This document shows positions 28,904 through 39,083 of a DNA stretch of 47,705 nucleotides, piece after piece (within the stretch, counting starts at the first letter, position 1; every line of letters starts with the position of its first letter). The translations under genes were made by a program, and so were the position numbers. The DNA comes from Zoogloea sp. (GTDB taxonomy: Bacteria; Pseudomonadota; Gammaproteobacteria; Burkholderiales; Rhodocyclaceae), in contig WBTZ01000019.1 in assembly GCA_009026175.1 (NCBI GenBank), forward strand, positions 1 through 47,705, given 5' to 3'. The notes beneath the pieces are model-generated. The model was not told the DNA's origin. It made no database searches and was given only the letters and a program-made list of their open reading frames with translations.

Positions 28904-28972
28904 TGTAGGGGCGACTTCAGTCGCCCGCGGACTCCGATCAAGCACCTGCGGGCGGCTGAAGCCGCCCCTGCA
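28904..28972. repeat. REP-like palindromic pair after hisC
   Basis: Two inverted copies of a short palindrome (28904-28930, starting TGTAGGGGCGACTTCAGTCG; 28945-28972, core GGGCGGCTGAAGCCGCCCC). They face each other across 14 bases, the layout of a BIME. The core GGCTGAAGCC and the GTAGGGGCG head resemble REP elements mobilised by RAYT transposases. No RAYT gene is in the window. Confidence 0.7.
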
Positions 28973-28988
28973 GGTCTCTGCACCAAGC

Positions 28989-29018
28989 AAAAAGGGGCGC
29001 CCGGAAGCGCCCCTTTTT
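28989..29018. terminator. Bidirectional terminator between hisC and the FKBP gene
   Basis: AAAAAGGGGCGC pairs with GCGCCCCTTTTT around a 6-nt loop, with A and T runs on both sides. It serves hisC (+) and the convergent FKBP gene (-), whose stop is at 29039. Confidence 0.88.
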
Positions 29019-29038
29019 GTGCATGCTTCAAACCGGCA

Positions 29039-29383
29039 TCACTTGACCGCCAGCAGTTCCACCTCGAACACCAGCGTGGCATTCGGCGGAATCACGCCGC
29101 CGGCGCCACGGGCGCCGTAGCCTAGGTTCGGCGGAATGGTCAGCTTGCGGCGGCCGCCCACCTTCATGCCCTGCACGCCCTCGTCCCAGCCGGCGATCAC
29201 GTGGCGGGCGCCGAGCGGGAAGACGAAGGGGTCGTTGCGATCCTTGCTGGAGTCGAACTTCTTGCCGTCGGTGAGCCAGCCGGTGTAATGGACCTGCACG
29301 TGCTGGCCGACCGTGGCTTCCGGGCCGGTACCGACTTCCAGGTCTTCAATGACGAGGCCGCTCGCCGTGGTGGTTTGGGTCAT
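29039..29383 (-). CDS. FKBP-type peptidyl-prolyl isomerase
   Basis: A 114-residue single-domain cytoplasmic FKBP without signal peptide. [36 protein letters not shown] and [13 protein letters not shown] are the conserved FK506-binding stretches, with Tyr, Phe, Asp and Trp pocket residues present. Catalyses prolyl isomerisation in folding. A separate unit ended by the terminator near hisC. Confidence 0.92.
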   Translation of the reverse strand: MTQTTTASGLVIEDLEVGTGPEATVGQHVQVHYTGWLTDGKKFDSSKDRNDPFVFPLGARHVIAGWDEGVQGMKVGGRRKLTIPPNLGYGARGAGGVIPPNATLVFEVELLAVK

Positions 29384-29418
29384 GAAACACTCCTTGTAAA
29401 AGACCGCGGGATTCTAAG

Positions 29419-29976
29419 TCATCCTGCCCGCAGACGCTTGGCAAACACCTTGCGGAACTTGGCCACCTTGGGCGCCACCACATACTGGCAGTAGGGCTGA
29501 TGGCCGTTGCGGGCGAAATAATCGTGGTGATAGGGCTCCGCCGGCCAGAAATGCGGCGCCGGCTCCACCTCGGTGACGATGGGCTCGTCGAAGGCACCTT
29601 CCCAGGCCAGCTGGCGGATCTTCTCCCTGGCCTGGGCTTCCTGCTCCGGCGTGGTGAAGAAGATCGCCGAGCGGTACTGGGTGCCCACGTCGTTGCCCTG
29701 GCGGTTGGGCGTGGTCGGATCATGGATCACGAAGAAGATGTCGAGCAGGTCCTCGAAGCCGATGAGTGCCGGATCGAACTCGATGCGCACCGCCTCGGCA
29801 TGGCCGGTATCGCCGTCGCACACCCGCTGGTAGCTGGGCGCATCCACGTGGCCGCCGAGGTAGCCGGAAGTCACGCCGAGCACGCCCTCGGCACCGAGGT
29901 ATACCGCCTCCAGGCACCAGAAGCAGCCGCCAGCGAGGATGGCCACCTCGGTCGTCTTCACGTTGTTGTCTGCCAT
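29419..29976 (-). CDS. msrA: Peptide-methionine (S)-S-oxide reductase
   Basis: A 185-residue repair enzyme. The catalytic Cys lies in GGCFWCLEAV, and conserved GHAEAVRIEFDP and HDPTTPNRQGNDVGTQYRS are intact. ATG 29976 is chosen over upstream in-frame starts since the fold begins about 12 residues later; it starts 1 base after the DUF2189-like gene's stop, so the two are co-transcribed. Confidence 0.95.
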   Translation of the reverse strand: MADNNVKTTEVAILAGGCFWCLEAVYLGAEGVLGVTSGYLGGHVDAPSYQRVCDGDTGHAEAVRIEFDPALIGFEDLLDIFFVIHDPTTPNRQGNDVGTQYRSAIFFTTPEQEAQAREKIRQLAWEGAFDEPIVTEVEPAPHFWPAEPYHHDYFARNGHQPYCQYVVAPKVAKFRKVFAKRLRAG

Positions 29977-29977
29977 G

Positions 29978-30754
29978 TCAGTCCTGATGGGTTGTGGGGA
30001 TATCCGGCAGACCATGATCCGGCGGAAAGATTTCAAGATAAAGGAGATCACCGGCAAAGGCGAGCCACGGCAGCACCGGCAGCAGCAACAGCGGACACAG
30101 GGCCGAGGCGATCCCCGTCACGCCCAGCACCCCGGCCCACAGCAGCATCGCTCCCGGGCTGGTGAACACCGCCTTCACGCTGGCCATCACCGCGGGCACC
30201 AGGCCCGCTCGCCGGTCGAGCAGCAAGGGCACGGAAAACGCCGCAATGCAGAACACGATCAGGGCCAGCACCACCCCCATCACGCTGGTCAGCAGCAGGA
30301 ACCAGGCGACACGCTCTGCACCGATCCCGGTCTCGCCGCCGATCATGAAGCTGTAGACCGTCGCGGCGTCCGACATCCAGATCAGGAACAGCAGCAGGCA
30401 GACTCCCGCCAGGGCCCACAGGCCTCTTGGCACGCCCTGCAGTGCAGCCGCCGCCCCGCGCAGGCTTCCGGCCCGGCGCAGGGCCAGGAACACCGGCCAG
30501 GCGGCCGGCCCGACCAGCAGGAAGCCACCGGCCATGGGCAGTACCATGGGGGCCAGCCCCGTCTGCAGCAGCCCGGCCAGGATGAGCGTCCCCACCACGG
30601 CTGGCACGGCGGCCACGGCCAGCGCGGGGGTAGACACCGGCGCCCGCCACAGCCCGCGCCAGGCGGCAGCCAGGACAGCCTTCAGGCAGGCGATCGAAAC
30701 GCGGCGGGGAACAAGCAATGCGGCCACGGTGGCACTCCGGACAAAGAACCCCAT
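29978..30754 (-). CDS. DUF2189-like inner-membrane protein
   Basis: A 258-residue protein with about six hydrophobic segments. The arrangement and the sequence RGLWRAPVSTPALAVA followed by GGFLLVGPAAW and a late AALL/AALCPLL segment resemble the DUF2189 membrane family, whose function is unknown. The family call is from memory of pattern, not a profile search. Just upstream of msrA with a 1-base gap, so it is probably expressed with it; it starts 57 bases after the tamB stop. Confidence 0.65.
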   Translation of the reverse strand: MGFFVRSATVAALLVPRRVSIACLKAVLAAAWRGLWRAPVSTPALAVAAVPAVVGTLILAGLLQTGLAPMVLPMAGGFLLVGPAAWPVFLALRRAGSLRGAAAALQGVPRGLWALAGVCLLLFLIWMSDAATVYSFMIGGETGIGAERVAWFLLLTSVMGVVLALIVFCIAAFSVPLLLDRRAGLVPAVMASVKAVFTSPGAMLLWAGVLGVTGIASALCPLLLLPVLPWLAFAGDLLYLEIFPPDHGLPDIPTTHQD

Positions 30755-30811
30755 CTGGCACCGGAATGCCGACGGAATCCATGAGCCGGATCAAGAACCC
30801 GCCACGGCAGC

Positions 30812-33800
30812 TCAACGGAAGGAGATCGAGAACAGGCCATCGAGCGCATTCTCGCTGCCAGCCCGGCCGATCACCGAGAGCCGGCGGGTCAGCTGGTAGG
30901 TCAGCTTGACCACGCTGGAGGTGCCGGTCACGCTCTGCTCGAAGGACAGCATGGCCTGGGCCGACAGACGCTTGCCGATGGTGATCACCTGCCCCGGCAC
31001 GGTCTCGCCGCTGTAGCTCGAAGACGCCCCGGTCACGCTGCCGCTGGCCACGCTGCTGGTCTGCACCCGGCTGCGCGAGTCCACACTGGAGCCGAAGGAC
31101 AACTCGTCGATCCCCAGGGCGTTGGCCAGCCCGGCCGACATGTTGCCGCCACCGCCCCCGAGCAGGGCCTGGGCAGCGGGCAGCAGCAAGGCCATTTCGC
31201 CGCCGGAGCCCTGATCGGGCGGCCGCCCCAGGACGATCCAGCCGAGCTTCTCCGGATCAGGCACATTGGGCTCGGAGACCAGCCTCACCAGGGGCCGGCG
31301 GGCCGTGCCGGTGATTCCGACCCCCGCCTCCACGGCCAGGCCCTTGCGCAGGGCCACCACATTGAGCCCCGGGTTGGCCAGCGGGCCGTTGAAGGTGACG
31401 ATGCCCCGTTCGATGGACAGCTTCTGGCCATAGCCCTCGAAGACGCCCCCCACCGTGTTGATCGTCCCGGACGCACTGAGGGGCTTGCCTTCCCCCGAGC
31501 GCAGGCGCAATTCACCGCCGAGGCGGGTGTCCAGGCCGAGGGCCTTCACGTAGAGCGAATTCCCCAGGCTGATGGCCAGATCCACCCCGGTCTGGAAGGG
31601 GCTTGCCGGCTCCTTCGCATTGCGCCGGGGGTCGAGCACCTCCACGTCATCGCCGAGGCTGGGAGCCGGCGTGCGGGACAACTCGACGAAGCCTGCGTCG
31701 GCGGCCAGCCGGCCCTTGATGTGGGCCGATTGCCAGCCGGTCAGCACCTCGCCTTCACCGCTCAGGATCAGCCACTGGTCCGCCCGCTGCAGCAGGGGCA
31801 GGCGCTCGGCCTTGAAGGTGAAGCGCCCTTCCCCGCTGGCCAGCTGCATCGAGCCCGAGGCATCGAGAGTACCCGGCTGGCGCGTCAGGCGCGCCACGTC
31901 GATCCGGCTCTCGCGCGGCCTCACCCGGTTGGGCGAGACGAAGCTGAACTCGTCGAGACGCAGCACCTCCCGGTTGAACTCCGCCACCAGGGTGCCACCC
32001 GACAGCTTGAGGCCCTGGTCGGCCATCAGGAAGTCCAGCCTCTCGCCACGGATCCGCCCGGCAGTCTCGGGCCGGGCCGGCGTACCCGCCAGGGTGAAAT
32101 CCCCCTTGAGGCTGCCACCGGTCTTCAGGTTCTGGTCAGCCAGCGGGCCGGCCCAGGCGATGGAAGGCATGTCCAGGCTGGCCGAGCCCAGCAGCGGCGC
32201 CCCCGGAACCAGCCGGATGGTGCCGTCCGCCGCCCGCTCCAGCAGGGCCGAGCCGGCCCCGGCCAGACGGCCCAGCTGCGTGCCATGGGCGCTGAAGCCG
32301 AAGGCCAGCCGGCTGGCCGCCGCCGACACGGTGAGCTGCAGGTCATCCAGGCCAAGCTGCACGGGTGAATCGCCCTGCAGCACCAGGTCACCCTTCTCCC
32401 GGAAGAAGCGGATGAAGCCATCGGCCTTCTCGCCGATATCCACATCCCACTCGCCCCCGATCGTCAGGGAATCCCCCTTCGACTGCACGTTGCGGGTAGC
32501 CGGGTCGAGGATCAGGCCGACCTGAATGCCGGTCACCCTGCCCCTTGCCACCAGGTGGCGGGTCTCCCAGCGGGTTTCTTCGAACTGGTAGCGTCCCCCC
32601 GCCCCGCCGCGGAACTCTGCCCGCCCCAGGCGGACCTGCCCGCCGGACAGGCGCAGGGCTGCAGGTGCCAGCAGCTTCACCGGAAATGCCCCCCTGAGCT
32701 CCAGGCTCTCCAGGCTGCCCTCCCAGGCCGGCCCGTCGGACAGGCTCCCGCTGAGGGTGGTCGTCAGGGCATGGTTGCGCAGACCATCCAGGTCAAGACG
32801 CACCGTGTTGCGGGCGCGCGTCCCTTCGAAGACTAGGCTGGCCTTCTGCAGCAGCGCCTCATCCCCTTCGCCGCGGTGCACGCCACTCACGGCGAGGTTC
32901 AGCGCCAGGGCGCCGGCCTTGCCCTCCGCCACCCGGCCGCGGCCGGCCACCCGGTCGATATACACCCCGCCGGCCGCCAGGCGCTCGCCCTGCACATCAA
33001 ACTCGCCCGCCGGTTGGGCCGGCGTGCCGCGCAAGACCCCGTCGGCGCGCAGGCGCCCCGCCAGGCCATGGCCCAGGGCTGCCAGCACCGGCGCATCCAC
33101 ATGGATGTCCAGCGCATCGCCGGCTCGCCCGTAAGTCCCTTTTGCCGCCAGCCGGTTACCGGCCAGGTCAAGAGCCACATCGGCGGCGGCCAGCCGGCTG
33201 CCTTCCAGTGCCAGAGCCCCCTTACCGGACAGGGCCTTGCCTTCGAGACGGCTCGGCGCCAGCTCGAAATCCAGCGTGCCGGACAGTACCGGGCTGCGCA
33301 GCCCGCGCACCGAGAAATCCGCGTTGAGATCGGCCGGTGGTGCCGTCGGGACAAAGGCGCGGGGATCGAAATGCGCCAGCTGCCCTGTGGCCTCAAACTT
33401 GCCATCCCCTGCCAGGGCCAGCTGCCCGGACAACGCCAGGCGGGCGGCGGCGGCCCTGACCACCGCCTCGTCCAGATGCAACACACCGCCGGCGTGGCGG
33501 GCCTTCAAGCGCAGGGCCAGCCTCTTGTCGCGCAGGTCGGCGTTGAGGACCTGGGCCTCGCCATCCCCCCGCAGGGCCAGCGTGCCGGCAATCTGCGTGG
33601 CCACCGCACGGCGGTCCAGGCGACGGACATCCAGCCCGCTCACCCGCAGCTCGCTGTGGCCCTGGCCAATGCCTGCCTTGCCGGCCGCGGGCGCCTGCCA
33701 GCTCGCCTCGCCGGCGACGCGACCGTCCCCGGGCAGGCGCAGGTCCAGGTCGGACAGCGCCAGCTCGCCGCCCGCCCAGCGCAGCCGGGTGGCCAGCGAC

Positions 33801-34849
33801 ACCAGGGGCAGTTCGCCCGCGTCATGGCGCCCGGGCTTGCGGTTGGTCACGCGCAGCGGCCCCGCCACCACCCAATCCTCCACGGCGAGACTGTGCCCGG
33901 CGGCAGGTGGAGTCCGGGCCGACGGCTCGAGGCTCGCGTCGATGTCCAGGCGTGCGCTCGGTGCGCTGACGTGGAAGCGCTGCGGATCCAGGTCGGTCAC
34001 CCGGAGGTGGACGGAACGCAGGGGCAGCAGGGCGAAAGGCGTGGCCAGCAGGTCAGCCTTGCCCGTCATGCCAGCCCCTTCGGCCGTTGCTGCGACCTCG
34101 AGGGCCTCCAGGCGACCGCCTGCACTCAGTTTGATCGAATAGGCCTCGCCGCCCTGGGTCGTGGCCAAACCGGCCTGCAGGTGCAGGGGGAAAGGCGCGC
34201 GGCCGTCGAGTTGGCCATCGGCCGTGACCTGACCTACCGGCGTCCCGGCGGTGATGCCGGCAAGACGATGGACACGCCCATCCGAATCGAGCCGGCCCGC
34301 CAGGCCGGTCAACTCCAGGTGCGGCACAGCAGTGCGCCCGCCCTCCAGGTTGGCCAGCGTCAGCCGGTCGAGACGTAACTGGTCCACACGGACAGCCAGG
34401 GGGATCTCGAGCGTGAGCGGGACCGTGGCGGGCTCGGCGCTGGGCGGCGTCGCCACGACCATCTCCGAGGCGGCGAGCCGCTCCACGTCCAGCAGCCCGC
34501 TGCCCAGGGCCCCCGGGCGCCAGTCCAGTTCCAGATTGCGCAGTTCGAGGCGAAGGCCCGGGGTATCGACTTTCAGCACGCCGACGCGCAGGCCGCCGAG
34601 CAGGTAGCCGTCTGCGCCCTCGATGACCAGCAGGCCACCACTCAGGCGCTCGGCCAGGCCCGCGGCGAAGCGCAGGCCGGAAGCCGTGCCGCCCACCCAG
34701 CCCAGCACCAGGATGGCCGCCGTGACCAGCCCGACCAGCGCCGCCAGCAGCGCCCTCAGGCCACGGGCAGGCCAGGCCGGCCGCCGGCCGGCGCGGGAGG
34801 CCTCAGGCGGTGGCGCGGCACGCTCATCCGCGTCCGGCACCTCGCCCAT
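30812..34849 (-). CDS. tamB: Translocation and assembly module protein TamB (DUF490)
   Basis: A 1345-residue AsmA-like protein with one N-terminal membrane anchor (about 27-52) and a long beta-rich periplasmic body that bridges the inner and outer membranes for phospholipid and autotransporter traffic. The C-terminal DUF490 domain is clear, from about 1000 to the end, closing with LSVIGRAGSENALDGLFSI. TamB normally sits beside tamA; here it follows trpC with a 3-base gap and no tamA is in the window. ATG 34849 fits the anchor position. Confidence 0.9.
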   Translation of the reverse strand: MGEVPDADERAAPPPEASRAGRRPAWPARGLRALLAALVGLVTAAILVLGWVGGTASGLRFAAGLAERLSGGLLVIEGADGYLLGGLRVGVLKVDTPGLRLELRNLELDWRPGALGSGLLDVERLAASEMVVATPPSAEPATVPLTLEIPLAVRVDQLRLDRLTLANLEGGRTAVPHLELTGLAGRLDSDGRVHRLAGITAGTPVGQVTADGQLDGRAPFPLHLQAGLATTQGGEAYSIKLSAGGRLEALEVAATAEGAGMTGKADLLATPFALLPLRSVHLRVTDLDPQRFHVSAPSARLDIDASLEPSARTPPAAGHSLAVEDWVVAGPLRVTNRKPGRHDAGELPLVSLATRLRWAGGELALSDLDLRLPGDGRVAGEASWQAPAAGKAGIGQGHSELRVSGLDVRRLDRRAVATQIAGTLALRGDGEAQVLNADLRDKRLALRLKARHAGGVLHLDEAVVRAAAARLALSGQLALAGDGKFEATGQLAHFDPRAFVPTAPPADLNADFSVRGLRSPVLSGTLDFELAPSRLEGKALSGKGALALEGSRLAAADVALDLAGNRLAAKGTYGRAGDALDIHVDAPVLAALGHGLAGRLRADGVLRGTPAQPAGEFDVQGERLAAGGVYIDRVAGRGRVAEGKAGALALNLAVSGVHRGEGDEALLQKASLVFEGTRARNTVRLDLDGLRNHALTTTLSGSLSDGPAWEGSLESLELRGAFPVKLLAPAALRLSGGQVRLGRAEFRGGAGGRYQFEETRWETRHLVARGRVTGIQVGLILDPATRNVQSKGDSLTIGGEWDVDIGEKADGFIRFFREKGDLVLQGDSPVQLGLDDLQLTVSAAASRLAFGFSAHGTQLGRLAGAGSALLERAADGTIRLVPGAPLLGSASLDMPSIAWAGPLADQNLKTGGSLKGDFTLAGTPARPETAGRIRGERLDFLMADQGLKLSGGTLVAEFNREVLRLDEFSFVSPNRVRPRESRIDVARLTRQPGTLDASGSMQLASGEGRFTFKAERLPLLQRADQWLILSGEGEVLTGWQSAHIKGRLAADAGFVELSRTPAPSLGDDVEVLDPRRNAKEPASPFQTGVDLAISLGNSLYVKALGLDTRLGGELRLRSGEGKPLSASGTINTVGGVFEGYGQKLSIERGIVTFNGPLANPGLNVVALRKGLAVEAGVGITGTARRPLVRLVSEPNVPDPEKLGWIVLGRPPDQGSGGEMALLLPAAQALLGGGGGNMSAGLANALGIDELSFGSSVDSRSRVQTSSVASGSVTGASSSYSGETVPGQVITIGKRLSAQAMLSFEQSVTGTSSVVKLTYQLTRRLSVIGRAGSENALDGLFSISFR

Positions 34850-34852
34850 GGA

Positions 34853-35641
34853 TCAGCCGAACAGGGCTGCCAGGCCGGCGCCCGGATCGTCCGCGCGCAT
34901 GAAGGCCTCGCCGACCAGGAAGGCATTGACCTGGTTGGCACGCATCAGGGCCACGTCGTCGGGGGTGAGGATGCCCGACTCGGTGACCACGATGCGGTCG
35001 GCCGGGATCCGGGGCAGCAGGTCGAGGGTGGTCTGCAGGGAGACCTCGAAGGTACGCAGGTTGCGGTTGTTGATGCCGACGAGCGGGGTGCGCAGTTGCA
35101 TGGCCAGGTCCAGCTCCTCGCCGTTATGCACCTCGACCAGCACGGCCAGGCCCAGGGATTCGGCCAGCGCCTCCATCTCGTGCATCTCGGCCAGGCTCAG
35201 GGCCGCGGCGATCAGCAGGATGGCGTCGGCACCCATCGCCCGGGCTTCGTACACCTGGTAGGCATCCACCAGGAAGTCCTTGCGCAGGGCCGGCAGCGCG
35301 CAGGCGGCGCGGGCAGCCTGCAGGTATTCCGGCGCGCCCTGGAAGAACTGCCGGTCGGTCAGCACCGACAGGCAGGCGGCACCGGCCTTCTCGTAGGCTG
35401 CGGCGATCTCGGCGGGCCGGAAGTCGGCCCGGATCACGCCCTTGGAGGGGCTGGCCTTCTTGATCTCGGAGATCACCGCAGCACGCCCGGCGGCGATCCT
35501 GGCGCGGATCGCGCCGACGAAATCACGGGCCGGCGCCTGGGCAGCGGACTGCTCACGGACGGCCGCATCGGAAACGGCGAGGCGGGCAACCGCCACCTCC
35601 TCGCGCTTCACGGCGAGGATCTTGTTGAGGATGTCGGACAT
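34853..35641 (-). CDS. trpC: Indole-3-glycerol phosphate synthase
   Basis: A 262-residue TIM barrel for step 4 of tryptophan synthesis. [13 protein letters not shown] carries the catalytic lysine, [10 protein letters not shown] and [12 protein letters not shown] the next two active-site stretches, and [13 protein letters not shown] and VTESGI the phosphate sites. It lies 17 bases after trpD. Confidence 0.97.
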   Translation of the reverse strand: MSDILNKILAVKREEVAVARLAVSDAAVREQSAAQAPARDFVGAIRARIAAGRAAVISEIKKASPSKGVIRADFRPAEIAAAYEKAGAACLSVLTDRQFFQGAPEYLQAARAACALPALRKDFLVDAYQVYEARAMGADAILLIAAALSLAEMHEMEALAESLGLAVLVEVHNGEELDLAMQLRTPLVGINNRNLRTFEVSLQTTLDLLPRIPADRIVVTESGILTPDDVALMRANQVNAFLVGEAFMRADDPGAGLAALFG

Positions 35642-35658
35642 GGGAACTCTCGCTTTGC

Positions 35659-36687
35659 TCAGGCAAACTTCCGGGTGGCGGCCACGAAGGCCTCCAGCTT
35701 GGCGCGGGCCGCGCCGGAGGCGATCACCTCCCGCGCCAGCAGGATGCCCTCACGGATGGAGCCAGCCACATTGGCGGTGTACAGCGCCGTGCCGGCATTC
35801 AAGGCGACGATCTCGCGGGCGGCGCCCGGCTTGTTGTCGAGCACACCGAGCAGGACCGACCTGGACTCATCCGCGTCGGCCACCTTGAGGTTGCGGCTGG
35901 ACATCATGGTCATGCCGAAGTCCTCCGGATGGATCTCGTACTCGCTGACCTTGCCATCCTTCAGCTCGCCCACCAGGGTGGCGGCGCCGAGGGACACTTC
36001 ATCCATGCTGTCACGGCCGTACACCACCAGCACGTGCTCGGCGCCGAGGCGCTCCATCACGCGCACGCAGATGCCCACCAGGTCGGGGTGGAACACGCCG
36101 AGCAGGGTGTTAGGGGCGCTGGCCGGGTTGGTCAGCGGGCCGAGGATGTTGAAGAGCGTGCGCACGCCCATCTCCCGCCGCACCGGCGCCACGTTCTTCA
36201 TGGCGCTGTGGTGGTTGGGGGCAAACATGAAACCGATGCCGGTCTCTTCGATGCACTCGGCCACCTGCTCGGGCTTGAGGTTGAGATTGACGCCCAGCGA
36301 CTCCAGCACGTCGGCGCTGCCGGACTTGCTGGAGACGCTGCGCCCGCCGTGCTTGGCGACCTTGGCCCCGGCCGCGGCGGCCACGAAGATGGTGGCGGTG
36401 GAGATGTTGAAGGTGTGGGAGCCGTCGCCCCCGGTGCCCACCACGTCGAGGAACTTCGAGTCGTAGGGCACGTTGACCTTGGTGGACAGCTCGCGCATCA
36501 CGGTGGCGGCGGCGCTGATCTCGCCGATGGTCTCCTTCTTCACCCGCAAGCCGGTGAGGATGGCCGCGGTCATGACAGGCGACACCTCGCCGGCCATGAT
36601 CTGGCGCATCAGGGAGAGCATCTCGTCGAAGAAGATCTCCCGGTGTTCGATGGTGCGTTGCAGGGCTTCCTGGGCGGTGATGGTCAT
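35659..36687 (-). CDS. trpD: Anthranilate phosphoribosyltransferase
   Basis: A 342-residue enzyme joining anthranilate to [19 protein letters not shown] is the PRPP glycine loop and [19 protein letters not shown] the anthranilate/phosphate region. ATG 36687 has GGAG upstream and fits the family; ATG 36708 would overlap trpG. Confidence 0.97.
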   Translation of the reverse strand: MTITAQEALQRTIEHREIFFDEMLSLMRQIMAGEVSPVMTAAILTGLRVKKETIGEISAAATVMRELSTKVNVPYDSKFLDVVGTGGDGSHTFNISTATIFVAAAAGAKVAKHGGRSVSSKSGSADVLESLGVNLNLKPEQVAECIEETGIGFMFAPNHHSAMKNVAPVRREMGVRTLFNILGPLTNPASAPNTLLGVFHPDLVGICVRVMERLGAEHVLVVYGRDSMDEVSLGAATLVGELKDGKVSEYEIHPEDFGMTMMSSRNLKVADADESRSVLLGVLDNKPGAAREIVALNAGTALYTANVAGSIREGILLAREVIASGAARAKLEAFVAATRKFA

Positions 36688-36700
36688 GGCGGCGCTCCGG

Positions 36701-37273
36701 TCAGGCATGGGATTGTTCGAGGAAGTTGCGCAGCAGATCGTGACCGCGCTCGGTGAGGATGGACTCCGGGTGGAACTGCACGCCTTCCACGGCCAGGGTC
36801 TTGTGACGCACGCCCATGATCTCGCCGTCGTCGGTCCAGGCGGTCACCTCCAGGCAGTCGGGCAGGCTTTCCCGCTCGATGGCCAGGGAATGGTAGCGGG
36901 TGCAGGTCAGCGGATTGGGCAGGCCCTTGAAGACGCCCTTGTCCAGGTGATGCACCGGCGACACCTTGCCGTGCATCAGCCTCTTGGCATGCACGATGCG
37001 GCCGCCGAAGGCCGCGCCGATGCTCTGGTGCCCCAGGCACACGCCGAGCAGCGGGATCTTGCCGGCAAACTCCTTGATGGCGGCCACCGAGATGCCGGCC
37101 TCGGCCGGCGAGCAGGGCCCCGGCGAGACGACGATCTGGTCGGGCTTCATCAGGCCGATCTGTTCGACGGTGATCTCGTCGTTGCGGAACACCTTGACCT
37201 CGGCACCGAGTTCGCCGAAGTACTGCACCAGGTTGTAGGTAAAGCTGTCGTAGTTGTCGATCATCAGCAACAT
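36701..37273 (-). CDS. trpG: Anthranilate synthase glutaminase subunit (TrpG/PabA)
   Basis: A 190-residue glutamine amidotransferase. Cys in [12 protein letters not shown] and His-X-Glu in QFHPESIL form the triad. It supplies ammonia to TrpE and, in many bacteria, also to PabB for folate. AGGA precedes ATG 37273. It lies 148 bases after trpE, a gap that holds no supported gene. Confidence 0.95.
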   Translation of the reverse strand: MLLMIDNYDSFTYNLVQYFGELGAEVKVFRNDEITVEQIGLMKPDQIVVSPGPCSPAEAGISVAAIKEFAGKIPLLGVCLGHQSIGAAFGGRIVHAKRLMHGKVSPVHHLDKGVFKGLPNPLTCTRYHSLAIERESLPDCLEVTAWTDDGEIMGVRHKTLAVEGVQFHPESILTERGHDLLRNFLEQSHA

Positions 37274-37421
37274 GGCTGGTCATCCTTTCCGGATTGGCGC
37301 CGGGCCCCGTGGGCGCCGGACGCGGCATCTTGTTCAGTCGCGGCACCGGCCGCAGCGGGCGGGTGCGCAGGGGAGGCAAACCCGGGGAGGGGCCGGCGCG
37401 CGGCCACTGCTCCCGTGCCGG

Positions 37422-38894
37422 TCACAACCGGGTGTCGAGCCCGACTTCGGCGATCTCGGCGGCGCGCAGCATGGCGCGGGCCTTGTTCTGGGTTTCCTGC
37501 CATTCGGATTCGGGATTGGAGTCGGCGACGATGCCGGCGCCGGCCTGCACGTGGATCTGGCCGTCCTTGACCACCGCGGTGCGGATGGCGATGGCCAGGT
37601 CCATGTCGCCGTGGAAGCCGAGGTAGCCCACCGACCCGGCATAAATGCCGCGCTTGGTCGGCTCCAGCTCGTCGATGATCTCCATGGCGCGCAGCTTGGG
37701 CGCGCCGGACACGGTGCCCGCCGGGAAGGTGGCGCGCAGCACCGCCAGGGCGTTGAGCCCGTCCTTGAGCTTGCCTTCCACGTTGGAGACGATGTGCATC
37801 ACGTGGGAGTAGCGCTCCACCGTGAATTGCTCGGTGACCCGCACGCTGCCGGTCTGGGCCACCCGGCCGCAGTCGTTGCGGCCCAGGTCGAGGAGCTGCA
37901 GGTGCTCGGCGCGCTCCTTCTCGTCGGCCAGCAGTTCCTTCTCGAGGGCCACGTCCTCTTCATGATTGACGCCGCGCTTGCGGGTGCCGGCGATGGGACG
38001 CACGGTGACTTCGTCGTCCTCGAGGCGCACCAGGATCTCGGGCGAGGCGCCGACCACCTGGAAGTCCTCGAAGTTGAAATAGAACATGTAGGGCGAGGGG
38101 TTGAGGCTGCGGATCGCCCGGTACAGGGACAAGGGGCTGGCGCCGAAGGGCTTGCTCATGCGCTGGGACAGCACCACCTGCATGATGTCGCCCTCGACGA
38201 TGTAGTCCTTGGCCTTCTGCACGGCCGCCTTGAAGGCGTCCTCGCCAAAGCTGGAGACCGCCTCGGCAGACGCGGCGCGGGTCTCCTCGGGCACCTTGAC
38301 CGGCTCGCGCAGCTTGCCCAGCAACTCCTTGAGGCGGCGCACCGCGCGGGGGTAGGCGTTGGGCACTTCCGGCTCGGCATAGACCACCAGGGTCAGCTTG
38401 CCGGACAGGTTGTCGACGATGGCGATCTCTTCGGACAGCAGCAGCAGGATGTCCGGGGTGCCCAGGGCGTCCTTCTTCTCGGTCTTGGCCAGGCGCGGCT
38501 CGATGTAGCGCACGGTGTCGTAGCCGAAGCAGCCCACCAGGCCACCGGCAAAGCGCGGCAGGTGAGCGCGCGGCGGCACCTTGATGCGGTCCATGAACTC
38601 GGCCACGTAGTTCAGCGGGTCGCCATAGTCGCGGCGTTCGATCAGCCGGTCGTTGGCCAGCAGCAGCACCGAGCGGCCATGCACCTCGATGCGGGTGGAG
38701 GCGGCCAGGCCGATGATGGAATAGCGTCCGAAGCGCTCGCCCCCCTGCACGGACTCGAGCAGGTAGGTGTTGGGCGCATTGGCCAGCTTCAGGTAGACGG
38801 AGAGGGGGGTGTCGAGATCCGCAAAGGTTTCGAGCGTAACCGGGATGCGGTTATAGCCCTGGGCGGCCAGGGCGTGGAATTCGGCTTCGGTCAT
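37422..38894 (-). CDS. trpE: Anthranilate synthase component I
   Basis: A 490-residue chorismate-binding enzyme. The Trp-feedback motif LLES is present at about 46-49, and the catalytic domain has [18 protein letters not shown] and [19 protein letters not shown]. It is thus probably feedback-inhibited by tryptophan. The 189 bases upstream contain only an 8-codon ORF without Trp, so no trp attenuator is visible. Confidence 0.97.
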   Translation of the reverse strand: MTEAEFHALAAQGYNRIPVTLETFADLDTPLSVYLKLANAPNTYLLESVQGGERFGRYSIIGLAASTRIEVHGRSVLLLANDRLIERRDYGDPLNYVAEFMDRIKVPPRAHLPRFAGGLVGCFGYDTVRYIEPRLAKTEKKDALGTPDILLLLSEEIAIVDNLSGKLTLVVYAEPEVPNAYPRAVRRLKELLGKLREPVKVPEETRAASAEAVSSFGEDAFKAAVQKAKDYIVEGDIMQVVLSQRMSKPFGASPLSLYRAIRSLNPSPYMFYFNFEDFQVVGASPEILVRLEDDEVTVRPIAGTRKRGVNHEEDVALEKELLADEKERAEHLQLLDLGRNDCGRVAQTGSVRVTEQFTVERYSHVMHIVSNVEGKLKDGLNALAVLRATFPAGTVSGAPKLRAMEIIDELEPTKRGIYAGSVGYLGFHGDMDLAIAIRTAVVKDGQIHVQAGAGIVADSNPESEWQETQNKARAMLRAAEIAEVGLDTRL

Positions 38895-39083
38895 GGAGAC
38901 TCCGGAAGGGCATGATGCTTTTTCGCGAGGGTATCACGGGGCGGGCCCGCGACCATTCAGGGCAAATTCAGGCGAACAGCCATGACCGGCCGCCGCATCC
39001 GCCAGAGCGGGGGATACGAACGGCAGGGAACTCCTCTACGAAGATCGTGCGCTTGCGGGTCACTGGAATGCTTTCCGATTCTT

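Noticed and set aside
37264-37503. 79-codon open frame between trpG and trpE
   Set aside because: Overlaps the trpE 3' end, is Pro/Ala/Arg-rich without any motif, and has no ribosome site.
38895-39083. Possible trp leader/attenuator upstream of trpE
   Set aside because: The only short ORF near trpE (8 codons ending in TGA) has no Trp codon, and no terminator/antiterminator pair is visible.
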